64,000 nt of DNA from JBBKXR01 sp037969585 (GTDB lineage Bacteria > Verrucomicrobiota > Verrucomicrobiia > Verrucomicrobiales > DEV007). Position 1 is the first letter of the stretch. Every line of letters starts with the position of its first letter. The notes under the pieces are model-generated. The model ran no database searches. It saw only the letters and a program-made list of their open reading frames with translations, and had not been told where the DNA came from. The stretch covers positions 5,492 through 69,491 of the forward strand of contig JBBKXR010000298.1 of the NCBI GenBank assembly GCA_037969585.1, written 5' to 3'. Shown in pieces: positions 8,544-17,030 of this stretch. A program made the position numbers and the translations under genes.

Positions 8544-10196
8544 CTATTTTTTGGCAGACTGCAGATGGTCTGCAACCAATTGCGTCATCTTACGGGCGTC
8601 GAACCACCCCTGCCGTTCCAGCAAAATTCCTCCCTGCCCGATAAGAACCGCGATATTTGGCCCCTCGCCAACCGCTCGCCATGCGTCATTTTCAATATTA
8701 TCGATCACCACCGGTGTTTTTGGATTGTGGCGGGAAATCAATTGCCGGGCGTTGGCGAGGCGTTCCTCGATCGTCCCGGGCTGTGAGATTCCGTTTTGCG
8801 AGGGTGATTTGCCCTTCGGTTTGCCACGGCCACTGCCGCCTCCATTGTACGGCGATTCGCCCTCTGATGGATGCGCCTCTACCACATAGAGCACCGCAAC
8901 CCAGACATCTTCGCCAAAGTGTTCGGCAATGGCACCGAGATCAGGCAGCCCCTGGCACGATGGCCCACAGGAAACAGATGCAGCGACCAATACGGTAGGA
9001 CGACTTTCCCACAGCCGGGAAAGCTGCACCGCTTTTCCTTGTGGAGAATAGACTTCGATTTCGGGCATGACGCTACCGACCTCAATGCCTTCGTGCCCGT
9101 ATTTGTCCAACATCTGTGGACTGACACGGGCTGCGCCGAGTGTTGCGGCAAATTCGGACAATTCACCGTGGCTTTCATCGGCAGCATCCACAGAAGGCTC
9201 GTGGACAGATGACGACGATTCAAAATCGTCTGCTGCGATTTTCCCGTCCTGGTTTTTGTCAATTCGGTTGAATGCGTTGGCTGGACCAGAAAATTCTTCG
9301 CGAGTTACCACTCCGTCGCCATCTTTGTCGTGACGTTCAGTGATCGCTTCGAGCGAACTTCCCCGCCCTCCTTTTTGGCCCGCGCCCCGGGTCATTCCGC
9401 CCGGACCACCCCCATCAGTTGGATTTTTGGCGGCGTCCTTCATTTCGGATTCGCTCCAGTCAGGCACCTCTCTGCCGTCGATTTCCAAAAGTCGCGCAAA
9501 CCAATAGTGCGCCATGATTTCGGCGCCAAGGATGTTGGGATGAACCTTATCTGCTTTGAAGGCCTGGGGCCAAACCTTGCTGGTTGGCGTCCAGAGATCG
9601 GGTCCCAGAGTAACTGATTCCGGCTTCGATTCGATGAACTTCGCCAGTGCCAGGCGCTCATTGCCGATCTCGGGCTCCATCCCGTCCTTGTAAATGTGCA
9701 TCGCAATGACCACCCCGCTTGCGCCGTCCTCGAGGATTTTTCGCGTGTAGCTATCGAGCACTTCGACCCCGCGATCGATTCGCTCTGCATCACTGTCGTT
9801 GCGAATACCTGACGCACGATCACCCCAAACCCATTGAAGAGACTGCTGGGCGAGAACATAAACGGGAACATCATCTCCGGCACCTTTGATAGCGGGTGTG
9901 AGAATCTGCTCCCAGGCAGGACTTTTGTCTCCAGTTTCAATGTCCATCCATTTGGCAATAGGTGTAACTCCTTTGACGGCGCTAACCACTTCGACGGTTT
10001 GTTTCCCGTCAAAATACCGGTTCAATTTGCGTTGCAAAATTTCCGGCCACTCGAACGAAGTCGAATATCCGTTAACAACGAAGCGTCTCGGTTCACCGTT
10101 AAAAAGGGAGCCTGGTGCTTCCTGAGCCCCTGCAAACCCGAAAATAAAGCTACCGATCAATGCGAGGATCACTATTTTTCGTTGGGTCGTTTTCAT
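8544..10196 (-). CDS. Secreted fusion: SGNH-like hydrolase, EF-hand pair, deiodinase-like thioredoxin fold
   Basis: A 550-residue secreted protein with signal peptide 1-25. Residues about 35-240 look like an SGNH-type domain: a C-terminal D216-x-x-H219 pair (DKVHPN) and the sequence VVNGYSTS where the Ser block would be. A Gly-rich linker leads to two canonical EF-hand loops at 290-301 and 313-324, so Ca2+ binding is expected. Residues about 370-545 form a thioredoxin-like domain with C410-G-P-S-C414, then YVVEAHPSEG (about 437-446) and IENDAWRAVGEGPNIAVLIG. These blocks recall the EAHxxDGW and C-terminal blocks of iodothyronine deiodinases, with Cys in place of Sec. Domain calls are from motif reading; the combination is unusual. 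Confidence 0.7.
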   Translation of the reverse strand: MKTTQRKIVILALIGSFIFGFAGAQEAPGSLFNGEPRRFVVNGYSTSFEWPEILQRKLNRYFDGKQTVEVVSAVKGVTPIAKWMDIETGDKSPAWEQILTPAIKGAGDDVPVYVLAQQSLQWVWGDRASGIRNDSDAERIDRGVEVLDSYTRKILEDGASGVVIAMHIYKDGMEPEIGNERLALAKFIESKPESVTLGPDLWTPTSKVWPQAFKADKVHPNILGAEIMAHYWFARLLEIDGREVPDWSESEMKDAAKNPTDGGGPGGMTRGAGQKGGRGSSLEAITERHDKDGDGVVTREEFSGPANAFNRIDKNQDGKIAADDFESSSSVHEPSVDAADESHGELSEFAATLGAARVSPQMLDKYGHEGIEVGSVMPEIEVYSPQGKAVQLSRLWESRPTVLVAASVSCGPSCQGLPDLGAIAEHFGEDVWVAVLYVVEAHPSEGESPYNGGGSGRGKPKGKSPSQNGISQPGTIEERLANARQLISRHNPKTPVVIDNIENDAWRAVGEGPNIAVLIGQGGILLERQGWFDARKMTQLVADHLQSAKK

Positions 10197-10362
10197 ATCT
10201 CATAATGAAACACAGCGTTTCGGAATAAGTTTCGAGCTCGAAATACTTTTTCACCATTCGCGTTTTAAGAATGCTGCGCTTGTGCCGCCTGGAGGGGAGT
10301 TTTTTAGTTCTTAAACTGGGGCGGCATGCCGGAAGCGCGGGTCAGCGAAAGACCCCTTATCA

Positions 10363-10391
10363 TTGAACAAACATAAAAAGGGTCCTATATT
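10363..10391 (+). promoter_or_regulatory. Candidate sigma-70-type promoter for the HTTM gene
   Basis: TTGAAC (10363-10368) and TATATT (10386-10391) are separated by 17 nt and match the -35 and -10 consensus at 4/6 and 5/6 positions. A start near 10398 would leave an untranslated leader of only about 13 nt before the GTG at 10411, which fits the absence of a Shine-Dalgarno sequence. The assignment is inference from sequence only. Confidence 0.45.
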
Positions 10392-10410
10392 ATGGTAATT
10401 ATAATAATTA

Positions 10411-11991
10411 GTGATACCCCAACGACATAGCAAATGGCGTTCGCTTTTCGCCATCGATCTGCGCTCCCTGGCTTTGCTGCGCATCGGCCTGGGGCTCCTC
10501 TTGCTGTGTGACTTGGGCGTTCGCTGGCCGGATCTTGCTGCGCATTACTCGGATGACGGAATGTTGCCGCGTGCGGCGATGGAGAGCTATTTTGACAGCC
10601 GCCCCGGTCTGTTGAGCCTGCACATGCTGTTCGGCACGGTCCCCGCCCTGTCGGCACTGTTCGCGATCGCCGCAACGATCGCCACGGCTTTTGCGCTTGG
10701 CTATCGATCGCGACTGACGGGATTTCTATCACTGGTGTTGCTCTGTTCTCTACAGGCTCGCAATCCGTTTGTACTGTCAGGCGGCGACTCGCTGCTGCGC
10801 ATGCTCTTGTTCTGGATGCTTTTTCTGCCCGCCGGGGCACGTTTTTCGATCGATGCCTGGCGGGCTGATCTGGCCGGCGACGTGTCGGCGACGGGCAACA
10901 ATCATTTCTCCATCGGCGCGGCCGGCCTGCTTTTGCAACTGGCTTTCGTCTACTGGTTCTCGGCGCTGCTGAAAGATCACCCGGCGTGGCGCAGCGAGGG
11001 CAGCGCGATCTTTCTCGCTCTGAGTATCGATCAATTTTCCAAGCCGCTCGGTCACGCCATGCTCGCCTGGCCGGGATTACTCAAGGTGCTGACTCTAGGC
11101 ACTTTCTGGCTGGAGGTCGTCGGCCCGGCGGCGGCATTTCTCAGTGCCTGGCACGGACGCTTCCGGCTGGCCGTGATCGCGATCTTTCTCGGTTTTCATC
11201 TGGTGGCTTTGAATCTGACCATGGAGCTCGGCATATTTCCCTGGGTCTGCGCCGTCGGCTGGATGGCTTTCCTGCCGACCTATTTTTGGGACCGTTTCCT
11301 GCCGGCAGCATCGCGCCGCGCAAAGCGACTTTCACCGCTGCTTTACTCGGGGACATTCCATCAGCCGCGGGTCACCACCGATATAAGTCTGCAGGGCAGC
11401 CGCCGACCGGTCAACGTACTGGCCGCGCTGGCGCTGTTGTTCGTCACCGCCTGGAATATCCGGACGACCGATTTTGATCGTCACGAAAAATGGTTTCCCC
11501 GCTCGATCAATCCGATCGCTGAACTGTTTCGCGTCGAACAGTACTGGTCGATGTTTGCCCCCTACCCGATGCACGACGATGGATGGATCGTCGTCCGCGG
11601 CGCACTCGCTGACGGCAGCGATGTCGATCTTTATACTGGCGAACTATTGACCTGGGACAAACCGGCTGACGTGGCGCACACCTATCCGAATCAGCGCTGG
11701 CGCAAATACTGCATGAGTCTGCGCGAGGAAACTTACCGCGACTATCGGGGTTCGTTTGTCCGCTACCTGATTCGCCGACACGAGCAGAACGTAGCCTACA
11801 GCATCAAAGCTCCATCACCGCTGGTCGGCGTAGAACTGATTTACATGCAGGAAGACACGCTCGTAGAACATCTCGCCGAAGCGGTTCCGCACCCGGTGAT
11901 CCTGTTCCAGTCGTCACGCCCGGGCGCAACGATGGAAACTCAGATTGCCGCGGACACCAGCCATGCCAGCGGTGCCCCCGAGACCCGCTGA
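10411..11991 (+). CDS. HTTM-domain multi-pass membrane protein (vitamin K carboxylase-like fold)
   Basis: A 526-residue membrane protein. The first about 310 residues have 7-9 hydrophobic helices and the sequence SLALLRIGLGLLLLCDL near the N-terminus, with LQARNPFVLSGGDSLLRMLLFWMLFLP and later LVYWFSALLKDHPAW-like blocks. This is characteristic of the HTTM (horizontally transferred transmembrane) family related to vitamin K-dependent gamma-carboxylase. The C-terminal soluble part contains WSMFAPYPMHDDGWIVV, also typical. The start is GTG with no in-frame ATG nearby. Its stop lies 7 nt from the convergent DUF6263-like gene. The enzymatic role of bacterial members is mostly unknown. Confidence 0.82.
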   Translation: MIPQRHSKWRSLFAIDLRSLALLRIGLGLLLLCDLGVRWPDLAAHYSDDGMLPRAAMESYFDSRPGLLSLHMLFGTVPALSALFAIAATIATAFALGYRSRLTGFLSLVLLCSLQARNPFVLSGGDSLLRMLLFWMLFLPAGARFSIDAWRADLAGDVSATGNNHFSIGAAGLLLQLAFVYWFSALLKDHPAWRSEGSAIFLALSIDQFSKPLGHAMLAWPGLLKVLTLGTFWLEVVGPAAAFLSAWHGRFRLAVIAIFLGFHLVALNLTMELGIFPWVCAVGWMAFLPTYFWDRFLPAASRRAKRLSPLLYSGTFHQPRVTTDISLQGSRRPVNVLAALALLFVTAWNIRTTDFDRHEKWFPRSINPIAELFRVEQYWSMFAPYPMHDDGWIVVRGALADGSDVDLYTGELLTWDKPADVAHTYPNQRWRKYCMSLREETYRDYRGSFVRYLIRRHEQNVAYSIKAPSPLVGVELIYMQEDTLVEHLAEAVPHPVILFQSSRPGATMETQIAADTSHASGAPETR

Positions 11992-11998
11992 CTAAAGA

Positions 11999-12919
11999 CT
12001 ACTCGGTCTTTTTCACCGAGTTCAGCCGATAGGTGGCGACTTGCTTCATCGGCATCGTCATCATCTGTCCGCCGACATTCATGTTCATGGTCAGACTCAT
12101 GTTCATCATGCTCTTCCGCAGCATACCGAGTTTGGCATCAACCAAGTAGTAGCCGTCAGTTTTCGAATCGTCGCTGGTGACATTACCGCCCCCCTGACCT
12201 TCGGGAAGGTTCAGCTTAAACTCGGCAGTGCCATCCATGTCGATACGCGCACACTCATTGCCTTCGAAGCTTTCGTTTTTAGAATAGGTAAGTTCCATCG
12301 GCATTGAAACTTTGCCCATTTCGCCAAGGTCGGCGTCGGGATTGGCTTTCCATTTGTCACCGACCTTCTTGGGTTGATTGTCGAGGCCCATCATTGCCGC
12401 CGGGTCTGCCATCTGGACGAATTGTTCTTCAGTGAACATCGCGGCGGAACCAGCGCTGTTCATGAATTCGTCGAAGCCTTCCACTTTTTCCACTTTGCCT
12501 TCGGTATCGTAGAAAAGGACCAGTTTCTTGCCGAGCATGGCCTGGAACGGACCGGCCAGCGGATTGGTTCCGTCGTCCGGAGCTGTGGAGTCGAAGCCCA
12601 TCGTTCCGCCCAGCGCCGGGTTATTCATTTCCATTTTAATGACGTCGATGGTGGTCACCACCTTCACTCCTTCGCCTTCGTCGCGTTTGGTGGCGATGGC
12701 GGTCATTCCGAATTCACTGGAGATTTTGGTCTCAAGCTTCTCCTCGGAACCGGGAGGCGTGATGATCATGGTCATCTTTTGGTCTTGGCTAAAATCGTAG
12801 GTATAACCGGGATTGTACCGCGGACGCAGAACGACGCCCTCATCCTGGGAACTCGCGAGAGTCGGCGACAGGAGCAGCGCTGCCGCGCTCAGTGTAGAAA
12901 CGAAAAGAGACTTTTTCAT
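11999..12919 (-). CDS. Secreted DUF6263-like protein
   Basis: A 306-residue exported protein starting MKKSLFVSTLSAAALLLSPTLASSQ, a clear Sec signal peptide. The mature part is acidic and Met-rich, with an early YNPGYTYDFSQDQKMTMII block and regular beta-strand spacing, resembling the DUF6263 family seen in planctomycetes and verrucomicrobia. The ATG at 12919 was chosen because it begins the signal peptide; the frame extends further upstream without meaning. It is transcribed convergently with the HTTM gene and divergently from the EF-hand gene. The function is unknown. Confidence 0.6.
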   Translation of the reverse strand: MKKSLFVSTLSAAALLLSPTLASSQDEGVVLRPRYNPGYTYDFSQDQKMTMIITPPGSEEKLETKISSEFGMTAIATKRDEGEGVKVVTTIDVIKMEMNNPALGGTMGFDSTAPDDGTNPLAGPFQAMLGKKLVLFYDTEGKVEKVEGFDEFMNSAGSAAMFTEEQFVQMADPAAMMGLDNQPKKVGDKWKANPDADLGEMGKVSMPMELTYSKNESFEGNECARIDMDGTAEFKLNLPEGQGGGNVTSDDSKTDGYYLVDAKLGMLRKSMMNMSLTMNMNVGGQMMTMPMKQVATYRLNSVKKTE

Positions 12920-13189
12920 GATTGGGATGGCTCGGTGTTGTGAGTGGTGATGAAGTGAGTGAGTAAAAGCGCACGGGCATTGGGCGAGCGCGCTTTGCAG
13001 ATCCAGCGATATCATCGATGCAACCGAACCTCACGGACTTGCCTACCGTCTCCCGCGCAGACCAAAATTCCAATCAAAAAATACGCCGCGCAGTTCGCTG
13101 CACCAACACTGATTTTGGCTCAGCAGAGCGCTGTGGCCTAACGGGTCGCCCGATTGACCTTTGTGCGCATATCTGCTATGAGTCCGCCC

Positions 13190-13690
13190 ATGAATCCTAT
13201 CCCCCGGTTCCGCCGAGCGAATGCTCCGGCCACTTTCGGCTTAGTCCTGCTACTGGTTTTTGGCTCCGCGGCAGCTCCGTCGGCGTTCGCTGAAATACCC
13301 GGCCTCGATGCGTTGGGAGGCTTGGTCAGTAAACAATTTGATACAGATTCCAATGATAAGATCAGCCGCGCCGAGTGGCAGACGGGAATCGCTGATGGCT
13401 TTGAAGAAATAGATAGCGACGGCAATGGTAGCTTAACCTCCGCCGAACTCGACCAACTGGCTGATCCGATCCGCGACGAATTTGGCGATCTCGGCGCGAT
13501 GCTGGTTTCAGCGCTGATCAAGGCTGCCATCCTCGCTTTTGACACCGACAAGAACCAGTCTGTCAGTCAAAGTGAATACGAGGACGGCGCCATAAGGGTG
13601 TTTTCCGGATTGGATACCAACGGTGATGACTCGATCACTGAATCGGAACTAAAAAAATTGCCAAGCATCCTGCTGGATTCGGCAAAATAG
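13190..13690 (+). CDS. Secreted four-EF-hand calcium-binding protein
   Basis: A 166-residue exported protein. A signal peptide (MNPIPRFRRANAPATFGLVLLLVFGSAAAPSAFA) precedes four EF-hand loops: DTDSNDKISRAE, DSDGNGSLTSAE, DTDKNQSVSQSE and DTNGDDSITESE. Acidic residues sit at loop positions 1, 3, 5 and 12, so Ca2+ binding is likely. An alternative ATG lies at 13178 and a TTG at 13154; 13190 gives the cleanest signal peptide. The GT-C gene begins 62 nt downstream. Together with the EF-hand fusion at 8.5-10.2 kb and the EF-hand tail of the copper monooxygenase, extracellular calcium binding is a repeated theme in this window. Confidence 0.85.
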   Translation: MNPIPRFRRANAPATFGLVLLLVFGSAAAPSAFAEIPGLDALGGLVSKQFDTDSNDKISRAEWQTGIADGFEEIDSDGNGSLTSAELDQLADPIRDEFGDLGAMLVSALIKAAILAFDTDKNQSVSQSEYEDGAIRVFSGLDTNGDDSITESELKKLPSILLDSAK

Positions 13691-13752
13691 TCGTCGGCTC
13701 GCTTGGCCTCGGTTGAGGAGCTCCCACACCTGTCATCTTCGCTCAGCTGCGT

Positions 13753-15762
13753 TTGCCCCTCGAACCATCATCATCCGATCCGCCGCGATCTGCCTCACTG
13801 CGCCGCAGTCTGTCGAAATTGCAGAAGGTTCTGAAGCATCTATCGGCGCGCTACTACACAGTTCCGCTGTATACGACGGCGGTGGGATGGGTGGCGGCCG
13901 CCAGCTATTTCTTTTTTGCCCCCGGGACCGCCACACTGAAAGGGCTGACTCCGTTACTGTCTGGTAGCCATTTAAAAATCGAGGAGACTATCGATCTGGG
14001 GCTGCATCTGGGAGCCTTGGTTGCCCTGATCCTGCTTGGAGTCTGGTTGCTTGCCTCACCATGGTGGGCACGACGTGAGACCGAGCCGCTATCCGCTGGA
14101 AAACAAAATTCGCCGACACAATGCTCGACATCGGTATCCTTGGCCGCTCGGCGCTCTCCGGATGGACTTCACCGGGGTTGGTTCTGGGCTCTGGTCTTGC
14201 TCGCGGCTCTAGCGGCAGGAACCATTCGCTACCCGCGACTCAACCACAGCTTCTGGAACGACGAAGAAGTCGCCTACCGTAAATTCATTCACGGCTCGCA
14301 CAAATTCGACGCCCAAGGCGAAGTTCAATTTTACCCAGTCTCTTGGAAACGGACCTGGTTCTACAACGTCACTGGCAACAATCACGTGCTGCAATCGGTC
14401 GGCAGCCGTCTGACGCTCGATTTGTGCGTCGACCGAAATGGCGAAAACGAGGCGATTCATGAGGAGCTGACGAGGTATTTACCCTTGGTCGCTGGCCTGA
14501 TGACGATATTCGCTCTGGCTGTCCTATTGTGGCAGTCCGGCGCTGGTTTCGCGGGGATCCTTGCCGCTTGGTTACTGGCCTTGAGCCCGTGGCACGTGCG
14601 CTACAGCGTTGAAGCACGTGGTTACTCAGCGATGCTTTTGTTCGCCGTAATGATGCTGATTTTCCTGATTCTCGCCAGGCAGCAAAAGTCATGGATCCCC
14701 TGGTCATTCTATGGGATTTGCCAACTCGCCTGCCTACTCTGTTTTCCCGCCGCGCTATACCTTGTTGCCACGATCAACATCGGGATCTTCCTGATGATCG
14801 CCTTTCAGCGTGATGGCAATTCCTTCAGACGCTGGTCGACCGTCAGCGTGCTCGGCGCTGCCATTTTTGTGCAAATCATGACGCCATCGCTGCTGAAAAT
14901 GCTCGGTTGGCTGGAGTCGCCCTACGAGCTGCCCCAAGCCTGGAACCGGGACTACTTTTTCAATATCTGGACCCATCTCAGCGCCGGCATCCCACTGTAT
15001 GATGGACATCACCCGAGAGCCTTCGGTGTTGATCTAGAATCCTGGCATCGCCTCGGCGGTGTGCGCTACTGGCTGATCGCCGCCATTGTGCCCGCACTCA
15101 GTATGGTCGGAGCTTTGTGGGGGATTCTGAACTATCCTAAGCTCCGCCTACCCATCATCTCGGCGCTGGCCGCTGTGCTGTTGGCCCTGATTCATGTGAC
15201 CATCAAACCGATGGTATTTCACAGTTGGTATCTGCTTTACCTACTGATTCCGTTTTGCATCAGCCTGCCTATGATCCCCCAGATGCTCTGGCGCTACAAT
15301 CGGCCCGCAGGGGTGCTTTCGGCCTTGGTAGTGATGATTTGCTACGCCGGTCTGGCAGCGGCTCCGATTCAACGGCAGATCGACTATGCGAGGCACCCGA
15401 TTCGCGAAGCGGTCGAAGCAGTACGCGGAGAAAGCCCCGCCCTGTCCGTCGTGCATCTTCGCAAAAACACCGTCGCCATAGGCCCCGGCAGTGGGCAAGT
15501 GGCTAGCTACGATCCGAGAACGGTGGCAGTGAAAGATACCGCGTCATTTTCCCAGACTATTGAGAGCAGTCGCAGCTCGGACAAACCTCTCTGGGTTTAC
15601 TCCACCAACGACGACGAACTGGTCAAGGCCATGCCCGACATCGCTCAGATGCTGCACGACACGTCGCAGTTCGAAGAAACCGACTACATTTACGGCGTCG
15701 AAGCCTTTTGGAGCATTCGCATCTTCCGTCTCCGCTCCGCTGCGGAAAATGACGACCTTTAA
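13753..15762 (+). CDS. GT-C (GT39/ArnT-like) membrane glycosyltransferase
   Basis: A 669-residue multi-pass membrane protein with about 11-12 hydrophobic helices. The first large extracytoplasmic loop carries WNDEEVAYRKF, the acidic DE motif of polyprenyl-phosphate-sugar-dependent GT-C enzymes. LSPWHVRYSVEARGYS matches the conserved R-x-Y-S/ARGYS block of GT39 and ArnT. The last about 110 residues are soluble. It should transfer a sugar from a lipid-phosphate donor to a lipid or protein on the outer face of the inner membrane. No ATG is available at the start: an in-frame stop lies at 13714, so TTG 13753 or CTG 13747 must be used. The stop overlaps the convergent lipoprotein gene. Confidence 0.82.
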   Translation: MPLEPSSSDPPRSASLRRSLSKLQKVLKHLSARYYTVPLYTTAVGWVAAASYFFFAPGTATLKGLTPLLSGSHLKIEETIDLGLHLGALVALILLGVWLLASPWWARRETEPLSAGKQNSPTQCSTSVSLAARRSPDGLHRGWFWALVLLAALAAGTIRYPRLNHSFWNDEEVAYRKFIHGSHKFDAQGEVQFYPVSWKRTWFYNVTGNNHVLQSVGSRLTLDLCVDRNGENEAIHEELTRYLPLVAGLMTIFALAVLLWQSGAGFAGILAAWLLALSPWHVRYSVEARGYSAMLLFAVMMLIFLILARQQKSWIPWSFYGICQLACLLCFPAALYLVATINIGIFLMIAFQRDGNSFRRWSTVSVLGAAIFVQIMTPSLLKMLGWLESPYELPQAWNRDYFFNIWTHLSAGIPLYDGHHPRAFGVDLESWHRLGGVRYWLIAAIVPALSMVGALWGILNYPKLRLPIISALAAVLLALIHVTIKPMVFHSWYLLYLLIPFCISLPMIPQMLWRYNRPAGVLSALVVMICYAGLAAAPIQRQIDYARHPIREAVEAVRGESPALSVVHLRKNTVAIGPGSGQVASYDPRTVAVKDTASFSQTIESSRSSDKPLWVYSTNDDELVKAMPDIAQMLHDTSQFEETDYIYGVEAFWSIRIFRLRSAAENDDL

Positions 15763-16244
15763 AACTCCCGCACCGCACCTTCATCGGGAATCGACTCCCC
15801 GGGGTTGAATCGCGAGCCCTTCGACGTGCCCACGATGCGTACGTAAGCGGGCTTCCCGTTGACGTTCTCCACCGTCATCTGCAAACCATAGTGGCGGGCA
15901 ACCTTGTAGAGAATCTCACGTCGCGATATGTTATTTTCCTTGAGATGAAACAGCAGACCGCTACGTCCGATATCCTCGAACTGATAGTGAATCTCAGTGA
16001 TGGGCTCCTGCGAAAAAATATTCTCTCGCGCCGTCCCACCGAGCTTCATGTTTCGATAAGTCACGTCGTAACGCTCGCTTAGCCACTGCTCCAGCGGCCC
16101 GAAGCCCGACTGCAGGAAACCGCTCGGCGCAGCAATGCTGCTGGCAACCACCTTTGGGCGCTTATAGCCGCCCATGCTGTTCTGACAGGCGCTCATTCCA
16201 AGCATCAACCCTGCCGCCAATAGTCCCGCTGTCACTCGCTTCAT
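15759..16244 (-). CDS. Small lipoprotein, unknown function
   Basis: A 161-residue protein with a lipoprotein signal ending in the lipobox LGMSAC (Cys at about residue 20). The mature part contains an FGPLEQWLSERYDVTYRNMKLG segment and an IHYQFEDIGRSGLLFHLKENNISRREILYKVARHYGLQMTVEN segment. The latter resembles the beta-alpha-beta folds of secretin or TonB short domains, where a small domain supports another envelope protein. The ATG at 16244 is chosen because it starts the signal. It lies 60 nt downstream of the response regulator gene and may belong to that operon. The family is not identified. Confidence 0.65.
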   Translation of the reverse strand: MKRVTAGLLAAGLMLGMSACQNSMGGYKRPKVVASSIAAPSGFLQSGFGPLEQWLSERYDVTYRNMKLGGTARENIFSQEPITEIHYQFEDIGRSGLLFHLKENNISRREILYKVARHYGLQMTVENVNGKPAYVRIVGTSKGSRFNPGESIPDEGAVREF

Positions 16245-16304
16245 GGCAGCCACCTTAAAAAACTCACCGCCATGCGGCAATCGAAAGTTTTACGGATTTC
16301 CGGA

Positions 16305-17030
16305 CTATTTCGACAGCCCCTTGCGGAACCGGTAACCGAATTCACGAATTGTCTCGATAAATTCCGGCTCCGCTGGATTCGTCTCCAGCTTTTTGCGCAG
16401 GGCCGTGACGAATCGATCGATACTGCGCGGCGTCACCGCACTGTCATACCCCCAGACCTCGTCCATGATCTCGGCGCGACTCAATGCCCGGCCCGATCGC
16501 TCGACCAAAAATTTCAGAAGATCGTATTCCTTCGGTGACAAGGCCACTGCTTCGCCGTTCGAGCATCGCAACTTGTGCGCCTGCCGATCTAAAATATACC
16601 CGCCGAAGCTGAGCTCTGAATCTTCTGCTTCAGTGATTGTCCCGTTCGACGCTCCACCTCTTGCCGCACCACGACGCAGCACCGCCTCGGCGCGTGCCAA
16701 CAGCTCGCGAATGCTGAATGGTTTGGTCATGTAGTCGTCAGCCCCCAACCCCAAGCCGAGCAGCACATCCGATTCCTCGGATTTGGCGGTCAGAAAAATC
16801 GTCGGCGTCTGAACGCCCTCACGTCGCAGGCAACGACATATCTCGTAACCGTTCACACCCGGCAACATAACGTCGAGAATGATCAGGTCAGCCTTGCCAT
16901 GAAGCGCCTTTTTCAAACCCGACTCTCCATCGGTAGCGGTATCTACCGCGTAACCGCGAAACGAAAAGTTGTCAGCGATGCCACGTAACAAGGCTGGATC
17001 ATCTTCGACGATAAGCACTTTTTTAGACAT
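16305..17030 (-). CDS. OmpR/PhoB-family response regulator
   Basis: A 241-residue two-domain regulator. The receiver domain has D10 and D11 for Mg2+, phospho-acceptor D53 (LIILDVMLPG) and K103 (YMTKPF). After a linker, a winged-helix DNA-binding domain (about 140-238) shows the OmpR-type block LSPKEYDLLKFLVERSGRALSRAEI and the C-terminal GYRFRKG. The start overlaps the kinase gene by 8 nt, so kinase and regulator are a coupled pair. The kinase gene lies 68 nt beyond the tolC-like gene, itself downstream of pstSCAB, so a phosphate-responsive (PhoB-like) role is possible but is inference from position only. Confidence 0.93.
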   Translation of the reverse strand: MSKKVLIVEDDPALLRGIADNFSFRGYAVDTATDGESGLKKALHGKADLIILDVMLPGVNGYEICRCLRREGVQTPTIFLTAKSEESDVLLGLGLGADDYMTKPFSIRELLARAEAVLRRGAARGGASNGTITEAEDSELSFGGYILDRQAHKLRCSNGEAVALSPKEYDLLKFLVERSGRALSRAEIMDEVWGYDSAVTPRSIDRFVTALRKKLETNPAEPEFIETIREFGYRFRKGLSK

